Assembly: GCA_038380435.1 (NCBI GenBank)
Contig: JAWZYU010000013.1
Span: forward strand, 13,467,901 to 13,531,900
Length of the DNA: 64,000 nt
Source: Ryuthela nishihirai
Lineage: Eukaryota > Arthropoda > Arachnida > Araneae > Heptathelidae
Direction of reading: 5' to 3'
The position numbers and the translations under genes were made by a program. Each line of letters starts with the position of its first letter. The stretch's first letter is position 1. Of this stretch, positions 24,117-35,440 are shown in pieces. The notes beneath the pieces were generated by a model. The model was not told where the DNA came from and did not search any database. It saw only the letters and a program-made list of their open reading frames with translations.

Positions 24117-25960
24117 GGAGGGGATGGCTGAGTCGATAGCACTCCAAGATCGTAATCTACAATTACCAGGTTCTAATCGGAACTTTGAGATTTATCTGCC
24201 CCCCCCCCACCTCCTCCCCCGGTCTCGGTGAGTAAAAGAATAGCGATGGGTATGGGAAGGCCGCCGTAGGTCAGATGGGATGCCAAGCTGTGGTGCCGTG
24301 TGAGGCAGAGTCATACCCTTCGATAGATAGATATTTTTATTCACTATTCTGAATGCCAACAAAACTCAATACAAAAATCTGCGGTAAGGAACATAACTTT
24401 ACATGAAACTCTTTTTTGCTCAAGACTTCACCTCAAGCTCATTAACATAAATCATAAAATATATATGAAACTAAATATTAAAAGTTATAAAATAAACAAA
24501 GTGAACAATTTAAAGCATTAAATAAACGAGAACTCCACTAGAGTCAGAGCTGGTTTGTGGAGAAATTGAAGAATATAAATTTGAAAAATTAACTACAACA
24601 GTATTATAAAAAATTAACATTTAAACTTACAGTTTTTATTTTCGATATTTTTTTACGTCATCAGAATCCACTAACCAATCCCATTTTAACCTTTTGAAGG
24701 CGTATTTGTTTCTTTCATTTTTAATGTTAGCGGGTAGAGAACTAAAACGTTTTGGTGCCAAATAAACATAATGCCTTTGGGTAATAGTTTTTATTAGGAC
24801 AAGGCATGGATAAATTAACAGCCGCAAAAAATAGACAACTATTTTTTTCTATTATTTTAGAAATAACGGATATTGGGAGATAATTTTCAGTTTTTTATCA
24901 CAGCCACTTTTATACAGTGGTATAACGGTGACAGTTTTTAAACAATTTGGAAAACATCCTGAAGTCAAAGATTTATTAATTAAGGTACTTAAAATTCCTT
25001 TAATAAATGAAGCATTATTTTTAAAAATATATATTTAAATATGTTCTATGCCAGAGATTTTTCTCCAGTTTAGAGTCTTAATTACAGCTTCAACTTCATT
25101 CGTATCAATTCCTTCAATAAAAAACGCATTGGAAAATACTTCCAAATTCTGCAAACCACAACAACCATTCTTAGGAATTATTCTTGTTATATCCTTTGCA
25201 ATACTAGGGAAATAGTCATTAAACACGTTTGCCAAAGCTATTGGATTATCCTTAACACGCGTAGTCATGATTCTTATGGGAAATTGTTATTGGATATTTA
25301 TATCGATTTAGATGTTTACCATACATGCTATTTATAATCTCCAACTGCCTTTTAAAAAACAAATTTTTTTTTTATTATTTCATTGCAGTAATATCCTGAC
25401 GTAGATTCTCTAATAACACTAGTTAGCACATTTCTATATTTTTTTATAATATAGTACCAAATTGATATCAGAGCTCTTATTTTTCTTTAACTTAAATAAT
25501 CTGTTTCTTTCCTTAATCGAGCAGAATAATTCATCCGTAATCCAAGGTTTTAATTTTTTTAACTGGGTTTCGGTTTAGGAGAACATAAGATGATTCTTCA
25601 ATCACCTTCTGTAATTCATTTGTAAAATATTCAAAGGAAACATTTACGTTCATTTCATTATTAATAAAAGGCCAATCTTTGTCCCTTAGTAAATCTTGTA
25701 AATTTTTTATATTTATCTTAAAATTTTATTTTAAAATAGTCTCCATATTTAATCCAGAATCAGTTAAATTATCCCATTAAACAGACGACTGGAATGTTAC
25801 AGAACACGCTGGATGGCCTTGACGAGATGTTGCCATCTGTCTTCCAACAGCTGTCCAGTGTGTTCCCTTCCCCCAACTTCTCTGAGCCCCTTGTGACCTG
25901 GTCATTTAGCCCATTGTGTGCAGAAAAGTGCAGCTCAGAGGGAAAGCAACCCAACCTATT
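24117..25960 (+). mobile_element. SINE family 1 split in two by a LINE fragment
   Basis: The left piece, 24117-24318, runs from the tRNA-like head (tggctgagtcgatagcac) to 'cataccctt'. The right piece, 25793-25960, resumes at 'gttacagaacacgctgg' and runs to the tail 'aagcaacccaacc'. In an intact SINE these two points are neighbours, so the LINE at 24319-25792 inserted between them with loss of a few bases. The SINE is quite diverged (old). Confidence 0.8.
24319..25792 (-). mobile_element. CR1/Jockey-like LINE, internally deleted remnant
   Basis: Minus-strand pieces of a reverse transcriptase protein. 25268-25035 has 'NVFNDYFPSIAKDI' and 'WRKISGIEHI', matching the N-terminal fingers pattern 'FNxYFxxxGxxL...KxSGxDxI' of Jockey/CR1 elements. 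25010-24880 reads 'SGCFPNCLKTVTVIPLYKSG', the next RT block. After this the reading jumps to the C-terminus (24827-24636, 'RFSSLPANIKNERNKYAFKR'). The catalytic palm is missing, so a deletion of well over 1 kb has occurred. 25270-25760 is the degraded upstream linker. Inactive. Confidence 0.7.
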
Positions 25961-26052
25961 ATTATATATATATATACGTTATACAGAACCCGCTATAATA
26001 ATAATTATTATTGTGCAAAATTCACTATTATAGAACTTTGATTTTCTTGTTA

Positions 26053-26172
26053 GAATTGGTGTACAGTGGCCAGATGCAACAGATATAGTTCAGGATAGAT
26101 ATGCTTGGAGAAGTAAATTGTATGGTTTGGTTGGACTTCCGTAGCCCATGGCTGCCTGAAGATGATGATATA
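26053..26172 (+). mobile_element. 5'-truncated RTE copy, 3' end only
   Basis: About 120 bp matching the last part of RTE copies 1 and 2 in the + orientation ('ggtgtacagtggccagatgc', 'tggttggacttccgtagccc'), ending in gatgatgata. Extreme 5' truncation is common for LINE insertions. The 31-bp minisatellite begins immediately after its tail. Confidence 0.85.
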
Positions 26173-27690
26173 ATGGGGAACAGATGATATGGGAACTACT
26201 GGAATGGGGAACAGGTGATATGGGAACTACTGGAATGGGGAACAGGTGATATGGGAACTACTGGAATGGGGAACAGGTGATATGGGAACTACTGGAATGG
26301 GGAACAGGTGATATGGGAACTACTGGAATGGGGAACAGGTGATATGGGAACTATTGGAATAGGGAACAGGTGATATGGGAACTACTGGAATGGGGAACAG
26401 GTGATATGGGAACTATTGGAATAGGGAACAGGTGATATGGGAACTATTGGAATAGGGAACAGGTGATATGGGAACTATTGGAATAGGGAACAGGTGATAT
26501 GGGAACTACTGGAATGGGGAACAGGTGATATGGGAACTATTGGAATAGGGAACAGGTGATATGGGAACTATTGGAATAGGGAACAGGTGATATGGGAACT
26601 ATTGGAATAGGGAACAGGTGATATGGGAACTATTGGAATAGGGAACAGGTGATATGGGAACTATTGGAATAGGGAACAGGTGATATGGGAACTACTGGAA
26701 TGGGGAACAGGTGATATGGGAACTATTGGAATAGGGAACAGGTGATATGGGAACTATTGGAATAGGGAACAGGTGATATGGGAACTACTGGAATGGAGAA
26801 CAGGTGATATGGGAACTACTGGAATAGGGAACAGGTGATATGGGAACTATTGGAATAGGGAACAGGTGATATGGGAACTATTGGAATAGGGAACAGGTGA
26901 TATGGGAACTATTGGAATAGGGAACAGGTGATATGGGAACTATTGGAATAGGGAACAGGTGATATGGGAACTACTGGAATGGAGAACAGGTGATATGGGA
27001 ACTATTGGAATAGGGAACAGGTGATATGGGAACTACTGGAATGGGGAACAGGTGATATGGGAACTACTGGAATGGGGAACAGGTGATATGGGAACTACTG
27101 GAATGGGGAACAGGTGATATGGGAACTACTGGAATGGGGAACAGGTGATATGGGAACTATTGGAATAGGGAACAGGTGATATGGGAACTACTGGAATGGG
27201 GAACAGGTGATATGGGAACTATTGGAATAGGGAACAGGTGATATGGGAACTATTGGAATAGGGAACAGGTGATATGGGAACTACTGGAATGGGGAACAGG
27301 TGATATGGGAACTATTGGAATAGGGAACAGGTGATATGGGAACTATTGGAATAGGGAACAGGTGATATGGGAACTATTGGAATAGGGAACAGGTGATATG
27401 GGAACTATTGGAATAGGGAACAGGTGATATGGGAACTACTGGAATGGGGAACAGGTGATATGGGAACTATTGGAATAGGGAACAGGTGATATGGGAACTA
27501 TTGGAATAGGGAACAGGTGATATGGGAACTATTGGAATAGGGAACAGGTGATATGGGAACTATTGGAATAGGGAACAGGTGATATGGGAACTATTGGAAT
27601 AGGGAACAGGTGATATGGGAACTACTGGAATGGAGAACAGGTGATATGGGAACTACTGGAATAGGGAACAGGTGATATATGGGAACTACT
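26173..27690. repeat. 31-bp minisatellite, about 49 copies, two linked unit types
   Basis: The unit contains gggaacaggtgatatgggaac. Two substitutions travel together: 'ctactggaatgggg' or 'ctattggaataggg'. Only a few units break this linkage (for example 26815-26830 and 27650-27665, 'ctactggaatagg', and the 'atggag' units next to them). No long open reading exists on the + strand because TAG occurs in one unit type. Confidence 0.97.
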
Positions 27691-27828
27691 GGTATGAGGA
27701 ATAGAGGATAGGAAAGGACTGGAATGAGGAACAGAGATTATGAGAATGACTGGAATGGGGAACAGAGGATATGGAACTTCTGCTATGGGGAAAAGAGAAT
27801 ATGGAAAGTAATCGGGAGCAGAGGTTTG
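27691..27828. repeat. Decayed edge of the 31-bp minisatellite
   Basis: Degenerate units such as 'ggaatgaggaacagagatta' and 'ctggaatggggaacagagga' show the array decaying at its right border, whereas its left border is sharp. Confidence 0.75.
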
Positions 27829-28430
27829 GGTAAGTTGGTTTGCTTTACCTCTGAGTGGTATTTTTGCTTTACACAATGGGCTAAATGAAATGGGCGGTGT
27901 TGGTCAAGTTACACCTAGGCCAGTGTTGAGAATTATCACCACAAAACTCTGCCCTCGGTGGGACAGGAAGGTCGTCGCCCTGGATGGGACACTAAGCGGT
28001 GGCCTGCTGTGTGGGAGAGCCATACCCTGTGCACGTTAAAGAACAAGCTGAATGACCTGAACAGGAGACTGCGATCTGCGATCAGCTGTCCAGTGGGTCC
28101 CCTTCCCCCAATCTCCTATCAGACCTTGGAGTCCTTGTGATCTGACCATTTAGCCCATTGTTTGCAAAACAGTGCTGCTCAGAGGTGAAACAACCCAGGT
28201 CACAAGGACCCCAAGTTCTCACAGAAGGTTTGGGACTCGACAACTGTTAAGAGACAGATGGAGGCCTCGAGCCCAGTCCATCCAGTGTGTTCTACATCAT
28301 GCAAAAGATAGGGCTCTTCTGCACACGGGGCCATGGGTTTAACATCCCATCTGGTGAATGGCGGCCTTTCCAAGACCATCAATGTCCCCTTTCTCATCGA
28401 GGGCCTTGCCCCATCCTCAAAATTATTCAA
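27829..28430. mobile_element. Cluster of SINE family 1 pieces in opposing orientations
   Basis: 27829-27880 is a minus-strand 3' end ('tttgctttacctctgag'). About 27881-28196 is a + strand copy ('cataccctgtgcacgttaaa' through 'gaaacaaccca'). 28197-28430 is another minus-strand copy running from 'ggaccccaag' to the start of the body ('ccaagaccatcaatgtcccc'). The pieces meet head to head and share the tail region. All are moderately diverged, and none has a complete tRNA-like head. Confidence 0.8.
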
Positions 28431-29879
28431 GAAATGTGGCTTGCAGAAAAAGACAGCTGAACTCTCTGATATGAAACGTGTTTTAAATTTGTTTCATGAC
28501 ATTTTTATGTTTATTTTGAACTCTCTCAATTCAATAATTCTAAATTTAACCTGCATTTTGGTTGGCGTTTTTACCAAGATGTAAAATGGTGACTTTTCTA
28601 ATAACAGAGTTCCAGTCGAATATTTATTTCTTTGGTAATTTTTGCTTTTCATTTTCTAATCGATTATAGATCAAAGAGAGGGCATTAAATTTTTTTTCTT
28701 CAAAAATATCGAATTTTTTAATGACTCAAAAGTCTGGGGAGTTCTTAGAGTGCAGAGTCACTTTTTATAGCATTGAAAAAATCAAGTTCAGCAGTGAAGG
28801 ACCAGGAAACTCTGGGAATGGAAGTGGTGCTGCGAAAAGTAGAGAACGAAGCCTATTGGAGACTCCTCGTTGCTATTGTATCGGAGATCCGAGTGCTAAG
28901 AAACGGAAAAAATCTCTCGAGTGGCACAAGTTTCACCCTGCTCACTTCGTCATCCACTCTTGATAATAATTCTAAAACGAAATTCAGAGAGGAGAAATGA
29001 AATCTTCGAGGTTGCTTTTCTTCCGTTGCTTTCTGAGTCACGCGCCTTGGTGACTTCACAGATTACTTCCTTCCCCCTCTCCTTTATCTACCCCCCGTCC
29101 CACGAGTTTTTTTTTCTCTACTCTCGATAACAGATCACAGTGGACGATGACGTCATTACTGCATTCGAAATATTATTCATCAGATTACTTTTCTGCCTTT
29201 TCTATTCTATTGACGATTCACGATGTATCTGATTTAGATAATGCTGATGATTTGGCCTTGTTAGCAAATGATGTTCATCAGATGAACTCTTTCTCAGAGC
29301 TATTTATCGAATAGCAAGTAGCGAATTGATCAGCATGTTGCAAAAGAAAACACAACTAACAGTAAATATAATAACTCGTATTTAACAAAAATCTATTCAT
29401 TCCGCTTTTCCATTATTTTCAACGCGGAATCCTTATGGTAAATTTTACCAACTGCGAAGATTGTTTTTGTTAATGACGTGTTTTGACAATACATGCCAGA
29501 TGTTTCCATTCTTCTCTCTCTTCAGGAGTCGATGTCTTTTTCTGTTTCTTTGCGAGCTGTTGACGGAATAAATTTTATCATACGTTAGAGTTTGCGTTGC
29601 TGTTACGTTCAATCGTGTTTTTATTATTTCAACAATTCTCGCGCATTCAAATGACCTCTATGCGTTTTCAACGGGATACCAAATGTCGCTGAGATAAGTG
29701 CTTGAACTATCAGTACACAAAATGCATATTGAAATGGTCTGAAACCTGGAATGTCTTTCTGATGCAATTTCAATTTCGAAACGTCCTGATCAGTAAGTTA
29801 TTCGACAATTATTAAATTTAAATGAGAAAATAGTTACTGAAGCAGTGCGAAACAAACGCAACTCATGTTACTTCGGAAG
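28431..29879. other. Mostly unannotated; contains an RTE scrap and a CRE
   Basis: No gene seen. 29148-29155 is a perfect TGACGTCA. A short RTE fragment lies at 29229-29316 (separate entry). Open readings at 28721-29059 on both strands have no recognisable motif. Confidence 0.45.
29229..29316 (+). mobile_element. RTE reverse-transcriptase scrap (YADD region)
   Basis: About 88 bp in the + orientation corresponding to the catalytic box region of RTE copies 1 and 2 ('gatgatttggccttgttagc'). The tyrosine codon is changed here (DNADD instead of DYADD). Confidence 0.7.
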
Positions 29880-30222
29880 GGGGGGACCCCCCTCCCTGCA
29901 GTTCCCAGGTTCGAGTCCGAGCTGGCCAACGATCAGATTTATCTCCGTAAAATTCCCTACACTTGGTCTGTAGGGAACACCAATGGGCTTGGAAAGGCCG
30001 CCGTCCGTCGGATGGGACGTTAAGCCTTGGCTCTGTGTGTGGGAGAGCCTTACCCTGTGCACGTTGAAGAACACACCTGGATGGCCTTGACGGGAGGCTA
30101 CCATCTGTCTTCCAACAGCTGTACAGTGGGTCCTCTCCCCCAACCTTCTAGGGGTCTTTGTGACCTGGCCATTTAGACCATTGTGTTCAAAAATGAGCCT
30201 CTCAGAGGTAAAACAACCCAAC
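29880..30222 (+). mobile_element. SINE family 1, copy with degraded head
   Basis: Contains 'cagttcccaggttcgagtcc' (B-box), 'tcggatgggacgttaagcc', 'tgtgcacgttgaagaacac' and the tail 'ggtaaaacaacccaaccc'. The A-box part is replaced by G/C-rich sequence. Confidence 0.88.
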
Positions 30223-31109
30223 CCTATTGCCAAAATTGTTTTAACACAATTGTAAGAAACCTATTTGTGGAAAGCATGCCGATTGCTGTTTGGAATGTAA
30301 TAAGTAATTTCAGAAGTAGTGATTAAAAACATAAGGCAATATTACATTCCAAACATATAATTTGTGGATGCACACTTAAAATGCTAAAATAAATATTATG
30401 GGTAAACTTCACTAAAGATATGGTTTTGGGGATCTTCTAGGGTTAAAATTATTTTTTAAATAATAGAAATAACAAATAATAATAACATTTTAGTTATTCA
30501 AAGATTATTTAAACAAATAACCTGGAAAATCTCTGGTTCAAATGCAAGAGAGAGGAATAATAATATTTGGCAAAAAAAAGACAATTTGTATCCATGACAC
30601 CCTGTCGACTAATGAATGAAAAGGTAAGATGTAAACTTCACCATCAAACTCCTCCCCATTGAATTCTTTCATTTTTTCCTCCCCTTCTTCGTCCCCTCCC
30701 CATCCGAGAGACATCCGATGGCTCGTCCTGATGGAAGGTTGATGTCGGAAGTCTTCCGTCGTCGGAGTCGAAGAGGAAACCTTGCGTGTTGGAACACTTC
30801 CTACAGGAGCCGGAAAGAGTGGCTCCCTTTGCCTCCCAACCGAACTATCGTTTAGTTTTTATAAGAACGCAAAATGTGACTTGTGAAAGCTTTTTAATTT
30901 AAAACCTCGGCTTATCGGAGTTCCGCTGAACGACTCCCACAATCACATCAACGACAATGGAAGAAGAAGGATTCCAGAAATTCCGAAATCTTTCTTCCTT
31001 CATTTAAAACTCGAAAAGAGCAAATCCAAAACGAAAAGTGATTTTTGCCCTCGCTCTCTTCCTTTTAAACAGCAAGCCACTACGAATGTGTGGTCTTCCG
31101 GTGATTCCA
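30223..31109. other. Non-coding stretch, nothing recognised
   Basis: A/T-rich to about 30650, then mixed composition. No gene or repeat recognised. Confidence 0.5.
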
Positions 31110-31680
31110 GGTGTACTTCCGGCGCTTGCCCCGTGACGTCTGCCCCCCCCCCCCTCCTGCCCCCTCAACGATGTCTGGCGCGTGGCCAGAGGCTCGCATT
31201 AGCCGAAGCCACGCTTCGGTGAATGGCTTTCAAGGGAAGACAAAAGCCTCGCGCCACACGAGGAAGAGATTTCTCGAGTCCAGCTACACCTGACGATAAG
31301 ATCGCGTGGGATGAGGCACGGAAGAGACGTCATACGACCGCTGGTGTCGTTTGAGGTGATCGATTCTGTTGTTGCTTTCTTTCGTCCCATTTCGTATGCC
31401 AAGTGAAGGCTTGTACGCCATCATGCTTCACCACAAACTGATTGCGCTTCGCGGAGAGAAAGAATAATTTCTCCTGATGTGAATGTTTCATTCTTCTGAT
31501 TCGATATTCTCCCCCCCCCCCACTCCCCTGGAGCTGATCTGCAACTGATATCATCATCGTAATCTAAATCAGAAGCGTAAGAAGTCTCCCATGAATGGCA
31601 GAGAGAAGAGTTGCAGAGTTCTTCTTCTACCACAAACCTCGTGGCTTTGGACGTCCCCATTCAGCAAAGGTAGGTGTTTC
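31110..31680. promoter_or_regulatory. CpG-richer block, possible regulatory DNA
   Basis: CpG content is raised at about 31110-31340, followed by several short open readings on both strands without known motifs. A possible donor (aaag then gtaggt) occurs at 31669-31671. A link to the septin gene 6 kb downstream is possible but unproven. Confidence 0.25.
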
Positions 31681-31711
31681 TCTTGTAAAGGAATTCTCTC
31701 TACTTTTGCAG

Positions 31712-31790
31712 CTGCGACTCTCCCAATGACCGAGTGGTTAGACTGCGTTCAAAAGGGCACTTGGGTTCGAATCCCACATAAGACACCAAA
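31712..31790 (+). mobile_element. tRNA-like SINE head (Leu/Ser-type), fragment
   Basis: Reads 'aatgaccgagtggttagact' (A-box like) and 'ttgggttcgaatcccac' (B-box), resembling the head of SINE family 2 (47868-48061). The anticodon arm is too short for a working tRNA. Confidence 0.55.
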
Positions 31791-31849
31791 GTTTGCTTTC
31801 TCATACATGCTTTTACCATATATTACTTCAGGGGTCTTGATTTCTTCAC

Positions 31850-31935
31850 ACTCTATATTTACTCTATATATCTCTCTATATATATCTATATTTACTCTCT
31901 CTATATATATATATTTATATATATTACTCTATATT
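31850..31935. repeat. (TA)n/(TC)n microsatellite
   Basis: Runs of tatata interspersed with ctctct and tttact. Confidence 0.85.
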
Positions 31936-31967
31936 ACTTCTTCCTGTCAAAATGGATTTCTTCAGGA

Positions 31968-32090
31968 ATCCATTTTGAATAGATTTTAATCTTGATTTCC
32001 ATCCATTTCCGTCCATTTTGAATAGATTTTAATCTTGATTTCCATCTATTTCCTTCCATTTTGAATAGATTTTAATCTTGTTTCTATTTG
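31968..32090. repeat. 43-bp tandem repeat, about three copies
   Basis: 'tccattttgaatagatttta' begins near 31970, 32014 and 32057, followed by 'atcttgatttccat' in two units and a diverged end in the third. Confidence 0.85.
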
Positions 32091-32283
32091 TTGCAGTAGA
32101 GGAGATCGATGACAATTTACGGAAGATGTGTTTCTTCGGGAAAAATTATCACGTAAGCAAAATCGCAACCCAACCAGACACAATAAGATTTCCATGAAGC
32201 ACCTAACTTGACAAAACACGATTCGTGATTTTTCCAGGTTGAATTATCAATTGCAGGGATATCAAAACAAGTATGCTCAATTA

Positions 32284-32832
32284 ATACCGAGGTGGGGGGG
32301 GGGGGCGCCTCACTTCGTAGTCTGCCAGGTTCGTGATCTGCAGTTCCCGGGTTCAAGTCCCATCTGGACCAGCGTTGAGATTTAACTCCGCAAAACTCTC
32401 CGCCTTGCCCTCGGTCAGTAAGGGCCACCGATGGGCTTGGAACGACTGCTGTCGGAGGGGACGTAAAGCCGAGACCAGTGTGTGGGAGAGCCAGACCCTA
32501 TGCAAGTTAAACAACACACTGGATGGCCTTGATTGGGGGGGGGGGGAGGACTGCCATCTGATTCCTAACAGCTGTCCAGTGTATCCTCTCCCCCAGTGGA
32601 TTTATTTGATGTACACCATTTTTGTGGCTGAATGACCTATGTTGAATATAATTTATTTATTTTCCCGCAGATAAGCTATTTGGCTTTGCGGGTCAAATAG
32701 TAAATGTATTTGTATTCTTTACTCTTATGAATAAAAATTATATTCTTAAAAACAAAAATCCTTGGGTTCATTGTGACCTGGCCATTTAGCCCATTATGTG
32801 CAATAAAATATTCATAGGTAAAACAACACAAC
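32284..32832 (+). mobile_element. SINE family 1 interrupted by a ~160-bp insertion
   Basis: The head and body run 32284-32597 (B-box 'gggttcaagtccc'). The 3' end resumes at 32759 ('ccttgggttcattgtgacc') and finishes near 32832. The inserted 32598-32758 segment is A/T-rich and ends with 'atgaataaaaattatatt', resembling a LINE 3' end, but I cannot assign it to a family. Confidence 0.8.
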
Positions 32833-32904
32833 TCATCTTAATACTTCAAGATAAGCCAAATATGGCTTCTTGAGACAAGACGGGTCTCAAAGAAACGTTT
32901 GCTC

Positions 32905-33252
32905 AGGGATTGAGTTCTTTTTCCTCTGACAGGCACTTTTTTTTTTTTTTGCAAACAATGGGTTAAATGGCCAAGTGACAAAGACCCCGAGGGCTCAGAG
33001 GACCTGTTGAGACAGATGACAGCCTCTCGTCAAGACCATCCAGAGAGTTCTTTAACGTGGACAGCGTATGGCTCTTCTTGTGACCGCATAACGTCCCATC
33101 CGACGTCCCGCGGCCATCCCAAGCCCAATGACGTTCCCTTTCTGACTGAAGACAGAAAAGGGGTTAGCGGAGACAAATCTCAAGTTGGGACTCGAACCTG
33201 GTAACTGCAGATTACGAGCTTGGCCTGCTACCGATTGAGCCAACCCCTGCCC
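32905..33252 (-). mobile_element. SINE family 1, near full-length, minus strand
   Basis: The minus-strand reading has an A-box-like 'ggctcaatcggtagcaggcc', a B-box 'ggttcgagtccc' and the conserved body. The tail lies at 32905-32960 with a run of T (13 or more). Diverged. Confidence 0.85.
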
Positions 33253-34173
33253 ATTTTATGAGAGGAGGAGGACGGTAAGAAAGTAGAAAGGAAAATGGTT
33301 TCCATCTTTATTTCGTTTGATCGAACATGTGCCTTTTGGATAAACGAAGTCCGGTCATCGCGTCTCGGCGATGCAGTCAGTTCGCTTCTTTTCCCAATCC
33401 TCTCAGAAAGATTGTCAACCGCCTTCAATGACTTCATGCTTCGGACACTTGTTAATTGCTGAAAATGAAGTCGCTCTCCCGAGACAGGCGTCAAGAGAGC
33501 GGCAGAATTCAAGAGGCGATGACAGCTCCCCCTCACCCTCGCCCCTCATTCTCTGCAATCTGCTGCCATTTCCGGCAGCAGTGTCGTTCCGTCCGTTTTC
33601 CGTCTGCAGTGCAGCCGAAATCTCACGGATCGGGAGGATTGAACGCTTTCCCATTCAATTGCATCATCTCCCTGATAGGACCTTAGCTGACGAGTCCAGA
33701 TTGTTCCATTTCTCGCACTTTTATCGGAAGCCTGTGATCTATGCACAAAAAAAATGCCTCCCACGAGACATTTGGAAATAATCACATCGGAGGGATAAAT
33801 CGCCTCGTGACGCATTCAACATTACTCACAATATGACTGCCCTATATGGACATCTCAAGGCTGACCAAAAAGGATCACATGCCCTCGAAATCAAAGAAAA
33901 AATTATATAAATGAATAAAAGAATTAAAACTTAAGCTACGAACGTGCATGTCCTAAAACGCACGAGTCATGAAGGAGTTAAAATAAAGACTTATGTGAAA
34001 TGAAAATGTAACTTCCCTCCACCTCTGGAAAACATTCTGCGGACACCTTGGACTGAAGATATAAATAATTAAATAAAAATTTAGGAGTCAGCAGCTAGTT
34101 CATTTAAATAAAAACTTTTTTTTTTTGAGGCAAACCTTATTTTCGATCTTTCAATTTAATGCAACCAACACTT
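33253..34173. other. Unannotated; CpG-richer at 33310-33700
   Basis: The longest open reading (33371-33781 plus, 136 codons) has no recognisable domain, and open readings on the opposite strand are equally long, so base composition rather than a gene explains it. Confidence 0.4.
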
Positions 34174-34460
34174 ATGAGCAGGGTGAATCGGTTGGGGGGA
34201 AGGCGGAGCGCTCGGAATCGACAGTTCCCAGGTTCGAGAGAACTCGCCGCCCTCGGTCAGCAGGTATCCATTGGACGTTAAGCCATGATCTCGTGTGTGT
34301 GAGAACTATACCCCGTACACGTTAAACAACACGCTGGGTGGCCTTTACGAGAGAGGCCTCAACAGCTGTCCTCCCCCCAACCTTCTCTGGGTCCTTGTGA
34401 CCTGGCCCTTTAACCCATTGTGTGCAAAACTATGCAGCTCATAAAACAATCCAACCCGGT
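34174..34460 (+). mobile_element. SINE family 1, deleted copy
   Basis: Has the 'ttcccaggttcgag' B-box and then a shortened body with several deletions ('ggtatccattggacgttaag') and a recognisable tail ('gtgacctggcc'). Confidence 0.8.
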
Positions 34461-34783
34461 TGCGGGAGGTGCAAGACAAAGACAACGTCGAAGTCGAATG
34501 CTTACCTGTAGAAATAGGCTTTTCCAATTGTTGCTAATGATTTATATGTTAATGATAATCATGATCGTTTTCTCAGAAGTTTTAACTAATGTTGAAGTCT
34601 ATTTCTAAGGTAACCTGTGTATTTATTATGGATGGATTCTCAATAATAAATGCTTAAGCGTTGATTGACCTCCTCATTAACATCGAAATCATTAGCAACA
34701 ATTGGAAAGTTGCCTCTCCTGAAGTATAGATGGCGCAAGGTCTGCCACATCGCAGTGAAAGATTTATAGGTCTTATTCTGAAA

Positions 34784-35152
34784 AGGGGCGGGGGAGGCTC
34801 AGTCGGTAACGCGTCAGGCTCGTAATCTGCAGGTTCGAGTCCCAGTTGGGTCAGCGTTGAGATTTATCTCCGCAAAACTCTCCGCCCTGCCCACGGTCAG
34901 TAGGGAACACCGATGGGCTTGGAAAGGCCGCCGTCCGTCGGATGGGACGTTAAGCAGTGGTCCCATGTGCGGGAGAGCCATACCTTATGCACGTTAAAGA
35001 ACACGCTGGATGGCCTTGACGGGAAGCTACCATCTGTCTCCCAACAGCAGTTCCAGTCCCGACCTTCTCTGAGCCTTCGGGGTCTTGTGACCTGGCCATT
35101 TAGCCCATTGTGTACAAAAAAGTGCCACTCAGAGGTAAAACAACCCAATCCT
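34784..35152 (+). mobile_element. SINE family 1, full length, with target duplication
   Basis: Complete head-to-tail copy. The flanks read ttattctgaaa (34773-34783) and ttgttctgaaa (35153-35163), an 11-bp target duplication with one mismatch. Two small deletions occur (4-5 bp before the B-box, and 'tgggtcccctcc' lost near 35058). Confidence 0.92.
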
Positions 35153-35176
35153 TGTTCTGAAAGATTTTAGTGTCTG

Positions 35177-35249
35177 ATGCATGGTGTAACGGTAACGCGC
35201 TCTGGCATGAATCTGGAGAGTTGCGGGTTCGATTCCCGCCGCGTTAGCG
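35177..35249 (+). tRNA. tRNA-like sequence, probably a SINE head and not a working tRNA
   Basis: Has an A-box-like 'tgtaacggtaacgcgc' and a good B-box with T-arm 'gcgggttcgattcccgc'. The acceptor ends pair at six of seven positions. The anticodon loop CATGAAT lacks the invariant T33, so no normal anticodon can be assigned. The same 'catgaatctg' loop region recurs at about 49682-49745 and 49808-49850, which points to a dispersed tRNA-derived repeat. Confidence 0.4.
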
Positions 35250-35440
35250 ATAATTTTTTTCAGAAGCTTTATCTAATGAATGCTCAGTTTTTTTCTTCTT
35301 CTTCCTTCCAATCCAATTATTAATCGTTCCCAATGAATTGCGGAGGGTCTTGCAACGAATAGTGAATCAAGCTGTCAATTCCAGTGTCCAAGTCCCAATT
35401 GCCTCGTTTTGATATTTCTCCGCTTTGCTCTGGACTGCAA

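Noticed and set aside
26173..27690. CRISPR-like regular repeats
   Set aside because: Units are contiguous without variable spacers and the DNA is eukaryotic. The same applies to 48478-49017.
31550..31576. Short similarity to the RTE YADD region (minus strand, DLDYDDD)
   Set aside because: Only about 26 bp with no extension on either side. May be chance.
33371..33781. 136-codon open reading
   Set aside because: Opposite-strand frames are equally open, no known motif, no splice context. Explained by CpG-rich composition.
35177..35249. Functional tRNA gene
   Set aside because: The anticodon loop lacks T33 and related broken copies occur elsewhere. Reported only as tRNA-like.
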